Assembly (NCBI GenBank): GCA_003233615.1
Contig: QIMB01000421.1
Coordinates: 1 to 8,079, forward strand
Reading direction: 5' to 3'
DNA: 8,079 nucleotides
DNA from: Nitrospirota bacterium
Lineage (GTDB): Bacteria > Nitrospirota > Nitrospiria > Nitrospirales > UBA8639
Shown here piece after piece: positions 5,596 through 8,079 of the stretch. The first letter of the stretch is position 1. Each line of letters begins with the position of its first letter. Made by a program: the position numbers and the translations under genes. A model generated the notes under the pieces. It ran no database searches, had not been told where the DNA came from, and was given only the letters and a program-made list of their open reading frames with translations.

Positions 5596-5691
5596 TTTCC
5601 CTGGACTTGAGTCAACCTAAAAGCATGTGAGTCATGTGTGGGGCATTGCTTAACTTTAATACGTATTTCCGCAAGCCTCCTAGTCTATGTC

Positions 5692-5704
5692 TCGCTAGTA
5701 GCGA
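5692..5704. repeat. 13-bp palindrome between the divergent units
   Basis: TCGCTA-G-TAGCGA is a perfect 6+6 palindrome around one central base, in the space between the divergent TA and TetR units. It could be a regulator site. No partner copy was noticed elsewhere in the window. Confidence 0.35.
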
Positions 5705-5707
5705 TTG

Positions 5708-5744
5708 TTTGAAAATCTCCCTAACCCCCTTTTTTCAAATGGAG
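5708..5744. repeat. REP-like CCCTAACCCCC inverted-repeat remnant
   Basis: TTTGAAAA (5708-5715) and TTTTCAAA (5732-5739) are perfect inverted arms around CTCCCTAACCCCC. CTCC (5717-5720) also has its complement GGAG at 5741-5744. Short elements of this CTAACCCCC type are scattered between genes in many bacteria; this looks like a worn copy. No function is claimed. Confidence 0.35.
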
Positions 5745-5808
5745 AAGTCCGGCGGTGGCCCCGTAGCAAGTCACGAGTAGCAGCAAGCGTAACCATTGGC
5801 TCAAATGC

Positions 5809-5837
5809 TTGACTGAGTTTTATTGAAGTCATACTAT
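5809..5837 (+). promoter_or_regulatory. Promoter of the TetR-ABC transporter operon
   Basis: TTGACT (5809-5814, 5 of 6) and TACTAT (5832-5837, 4 of 6) are separated by exactly 17 nt. The start would fall near 5844, leaving a leader of only about 15 nt before the TetR ATG, which fits the absence of a clear ribosome site. Confidence 0.6.
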
Positions 5838-5841
5838 AGTT

Positions 5842-5855
5842 AGTAAACACTTACT
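5842..5855 (+). promoter_or_regulatory. Candidate TetR operator over the transcription start
   Basis: AGTAA (5842-5846) and TTACT (5851-5855) form a perfect inverted repeat with a 4-nt centre (ACAC). It lies just behind the predicted -10 box and covers the expected transcription start. TetR-type repressors commonly bind such palindromes in front of their own gene, so autorepression, and control of the two transporter genes behind it, is the likely arrangement. Confidence 0.55.
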
Positions 5856-5858
5856 TAT

Positions 5859-6548
5859 ATGAAGAAATATTCTCGGAAATCCTCAAGTCCCCGCATTCCT
5901 GCAGCCTCCCGGCGAGCGAGTATTATTAGATCAGCATCGGCGTTATTTGGTGAAAAAGGGTTTAGCGGGACGAAGACTCGTGAGATTGCGGCTCGAGCCG
6001 GAGTGAGTGAATCGTTAATCTTTAAACATTTCCCGAGTAAAGACGATTTATATGCCGCGATTCTTGCGGAGAAATCCCCTGTCCCCGACTTACTCGAACG
6101 GATTCAGTCTTTAACCGAGCAACGCAACGACGTGGCAGTATTTACAACGCTTGCTGAAACGATTGTGGGAGGTGCGCCTGACCAGAATCTTATGCGACTG
6201 CTTCTATTCAGCGCATTAGAGAGTCATGAATTATCGGATATGTTTTTTCAAAACCATATTCGTCATTTTTATGACGTGTTGGCTACCTATATTGAACAAC
6301 GAATTGAAGATGGAGCATTTCAACCGGTTGAACCATTGATTGCGGCTCGTGCGTTTATGGGGATGTTGATTTATCATCGACTGCTGACCGTGTTATTTCG
6401 GGCTCCGCTGACTCAGGAACCTCAGGACATTGTTCATACGTTTGTGACGGTGTTTATGGATGGTTTAACGCAAAAACCATCTCAGGCAAAAAAAAGGAAA
6501 TCTCAAACGACACCACTCAAAGGGTCGAAGAAAAAACGAATATTATGA
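5859..6548 (+). CDS. TetR/AcrR-family transcriptional regulator
   Basis: This 229-residue protein has an N-terminal TetR DNA-binding domain (about 17-66). AAARAGVS-type spacing is seen as TREIAARAGVSESLIFKHFP (40-59), the helix-turn-helix, followed by SKDDLYAAIL. The remainder is helical and should form the ligand-binding and dimer domain. It contains MRLLLFSALESHELSDMFF and ARAFMGMLIYHRLLTVLF, typical of regulators of efflux genes. The last 20 residues are strongly basic (KKRKSQTTPLKGSKKKRIL), an uncommon tail for the family. The gene overlaps the permease start by 4 nt (ATGA), so it is co-transcribed with the transporter it probably controls. It most likely represses the operon until an unknown ligand releases it. 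A palindrome just upstream is the likely target. Confidence 0.93.
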   Translation: MKKYSRKSSSPRIPAASRRASIIRSASALFGEKGFSGTKTREIAARAGVSESLIFKHFPSKDDLYAAILAEKSPVPDLLERIQSLTEQRNDVAVFTTLAETIVGGAPDQNLMRLLLFSALESHELSDMFFQNHIRHFYDVLATYIEQRIEDGAFQPVEPLIAARAFMGMLIYHRLLTVLFRAPLTQEPQDIVHTFVTVFMDGLTQKPSQAKKRKSQTTPLKGSKKKRIL

Positions 6549-7675
6549 ATTTCGTCGCGCTTAAAATGTTATTCGGTGACCGGGCCAAATACATGATGCT
6601 GTTAGCGGGCCTCACGTTTTCCACGATGTTAATCGTTCAACAGGGCTCGATATTTTGGGGACTCATGACTTGGACGCAGTCGGGAATTACGAATGTGAAT
6701 GCTCCCGTGTGGGTCACTGACCTCAATATCAATCAGGTGGAAGAGATTAAACCGTTGGCCGATACGACGGTAAACATGGTGCGAAGCGTTCCCGGTGTGG
6801 AATGGGCGGTGCCTCTGTATAAGGGGGTGCAACGGGCGCGTTTACGTGATGGGAATTACGAACAAATTGCGTTGATCGGAATTGATTCCAGTACGTTGAT
6901 TGGACGTCCCGTGACCATCATCGAAGGAAACATTGAAGAACTCCGGTCGCCAGAAGCCGTGGCGGTTGATCAAACAGGCGTTGAACGATTGGGTGGGCCT
7001 GAAAAGATCAAAGTCGGAACCACGTTTGAAATCAATGACCACCGTGTCCGGATTGTGGCTCTTGTGCATGCGCAAAAAAGTTTTCAGAATTTCCCATTTG
7101 TCTATACGACATATAAACGAGCATTAGAAGTGACGCCTCCGGAACGGCGAAAATTATCCTATGTGCTGGCAAGTCCTGTTGACGGAGTGAGCCCTGAAGA
7201 ATTGGCGCGTCGCATTCATGAACAAACGGGATTGGGGGCCTTTACGGAAGAACAGTTTGGATGGAAGACCGTCCTGTGGATGTTAAAAAATACTGGGATT
7301 GGCGTGAATTTTGGGACGACGGTGTTGTTGGGATTCATTGTCGGTATGGCCATCTCAGGGCAAACCTTTTATCTTTTCACGATTGAAAATCTCCGGCAAT
7401 TTGGTGCGCTCAAAGCCATTGGTGCGAGCACGGGCATGTTGGCGAGGATGATTCTCTTGCAAAGCTTCACCGTCGGCATGATTGGTTATGGCATGGGTGT
7501 GGGGCTTGCCACGATGTTTGGATTAATTGCGAGTGGTGGGGCATTACCATTTGTCGAAACGTGGCCCTTGTTAGGTGGCGTCGGCGTCGCGTTACTGATG
7601 ATTTGTAGTTTATCCAGCGCCATTAGCATTCGGAAACTCGCTAAACTTGAACCAGCGGTGGTGTTCCGTGGATGA
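6545..7675 (+). CDS. ABC transporter permease, FtsX/MacB (DevC-like) type
   Basis: This 376-residue protein has one N-terminal membrane helix (about 18-41), a large extracytoplasmic domain (about 42-252), then three membrane helices (about 255-280, 300-330, 338-362). This is the four-helix layout of FtsX/MacB/DevC permeases. The stretch LRQFGALKAIGAS (283-295) is the conserved cytoplasmic coupling segment that contacts the ATPase. Members of this class do not form ordinary channels: they drive export by mechanotransmission, often with a membrane-fusion protein and TolC, handling lipids, peptides or drugs. The substrate is not evident. The gene overlaps the TetR stop by 4 nt (ATGA) and the following ATPase by 8 nt. 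No fusion protein is inside the window; one may follow the ATPase. Confidence 0.9.
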   Translation: MNFVALKMLFGDRAKYMMLLAGLTFSTMLIVQQGSIFWGLMTWTQSGITNVNAPVWVTDLNINQVEEIKPLADTTVNMVRSVPGVEWAVPLYKGVQRARLRDGNYEQIALIGIDSSTLIGRPVTIIEGNIEELRSPEAVAVDQTGVERLGGPEKIKVGTTFEINDHRVRIVALVHAQKSFQNFPFVYTTYKRALEVTPPERRKLSYVLASPVDGVSPEELARRIHEQTGLGAFTEEQFGWKTVLWMLKNTGIGVNFGTTVLLGFIVGMAISGQTFYLFTIENLRQFGALKAIGASTGMLARMILLQSFTVGMIGYGMGVGLATMFGLIASGGALPFVETWPLLGGVGVALLMICSLSSAISIRKLAKLEPAVVFRG

Positions 7676-8079
7676 GAACCTGAATCAGGGTAGTGAGCGT
7701 TTCGAGCAAGATCTTTCACATTGGTTGGTTCGTGTGCGAGGCGTGACAAAATCATTTGGCGAAGGGGACACAAAAATTCCGGTACTGAAAGGCGTGGATT
7801 TGGATGTGGCCAACGGGGAAGTCTTACTACTTGTGGGGCCATCCGGCAGTGGGAAGACCACGCTCTTATCCGTGATCGCCGGCATTTTAGAAAATGATAC
7901 TGGAGACGTCAGGATTTTAGGGGAAACAATTCAGGATTTATCGGCATCAGAAAAGACGTGTTTTCGCCGGGATCATCTCGGGTTTATCTTTCAGCAATAT
8001 AATTTATTGACTACCCTCACAGCCATGGAAAATGTGGCGGTGCCGCTTTTTATTCGAGGGTTGGCAAAAAAAGAGGCCT
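7668..8079 (+). CDS. ABC transporter ATP-binding protein (MacB/LolD type), 3' end outside window
   Basis: The first 137 codons are visible. After a 20-residue leader the fold starts at LVRVRGVTKSFGEGDTKIPV. It has the Walker A motif GPSGSGKTT (57-65) and the Q-loop in GFIFQQYNLL (105-114, Q109). The stretch FQQYNLL-x-x-L-T-A-x-E-N-V-x-V-P-L is typical of the MacB/LolD/DevA branch that pairs with FtsX-like permeases, and it matches the permease just upstream. The ABC signature, Walker B and H-loop lie beyond the window. The likely start is a GTG at 7668, overlapping the permease stop by 8 nt. The ATG at 7672 is in another frame and meets a stop after three codons. The protein should hydrolyse ATP in the cytoplasm to drive the permease. 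Confidence 0.9.
   Translation, partial: MDENLNQGSERFEQDLSHWLVRVRGVTKSFGEGDTKIPVLKGVDLDVANGEVLLLVGPSGSGKTTLLSVIAGILENDTGDVRILGETIQDLSASEKTCFRRDHLGFIFQQYNLLTTLTAMENVAVPLFIRGLAKKEA

Noticed and set aside
5523..5615. N-terminal extension of the antitoxin up to 5615
   Set aside because: The extension crosses the predicted promoter, does not resemble the family, and a good ribosome site fits the start at 5522.
7672..7683. ATG at 7672 as the ATPase start in an ATGA overlap
   Set aside because: That frame reads ATG AGA ACC TGA and stops at once. The ATPase frame begins with the GTG at 7668.
1..8079. CRISPR arrays, tRNA or rRNA genes
   Set aside because: No regularly spaced short repeats and no cloverleaf or rRNA-like stretch were seen on either strand. 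The only long repeats are the two structured copies and the insertion-sequence ends.

Overview
The window is an accessory, defence- and toxin-antitoxin-rich segment of a bacterial chromosome with roughly balanced base composition, followed by the start of a TetR-controlled ABC transporter operon. The host cannot be named from the sequence. The FtsX/MacB-type permease, the ParE- and TacT-type toxin-antitoxin (TA) families and the ISAzo13-type insertion sequence together fit an environmental Gram-negative bacterium. Bacterial promoters with 17-nt spacers and AGGAG-type ribosome sites are visible.

Layout: positions 3-200 hold the 3' end of a helix-turn-helix protein that begins outside the window. 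Positions 320-2399 hold a TacA/TacT-type TA pair. The ribbon-helix-helix antitoxin is intact, but the GNAT acetyltransferase toxin is split by a complete 1295-bp ISAzo13-family element (919-2213) with 31-bp inverted ends and a TTA target duplication. Removing the element and one TTA restores an uninterrupted 169-codon toxin. Directly behind the toxin lies a fossil C-terminus of a second, ParE/RelE-type toxin (2401-2544) with an internal stop. Positions 2545-3195 have no convincing gene but contain a hairpin and two diverged copies of a structured repeat about 190 bp long, spaced 230-232 bp apart, in which one stem is kept by paired base changes.

On the minus strand, 5522 to 3196 reads as a possible three-gene unit: an addiction-module antitoxin (TIGR02574-like), a ParE/RelE toxin overlapping it by 11 nt, and, 52 nt further on, a DUF262 plus HNH nuclease-like protein of the GmrSD/SspE type, a likely modification-dependent anti-phage restriction enzyme. 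A good promoter (5567-5595) precedes the antitoxin.

On the plus strand, 5859 to the window end is a tightly overlapped operon: a TetR/AcrR repressor, an ABC permease with an FtsX-like domain, and the first part of its ATPase. A palindrome at 5842-5855 sits over the predicted transcription start, so the operon is probably repressed by its own first gene product.

Taken together, the left two thirds look like a TA/defence island shaped by insertion, decay and transfer. The right third looks like an ordinary efflux or envelope-transport operon.
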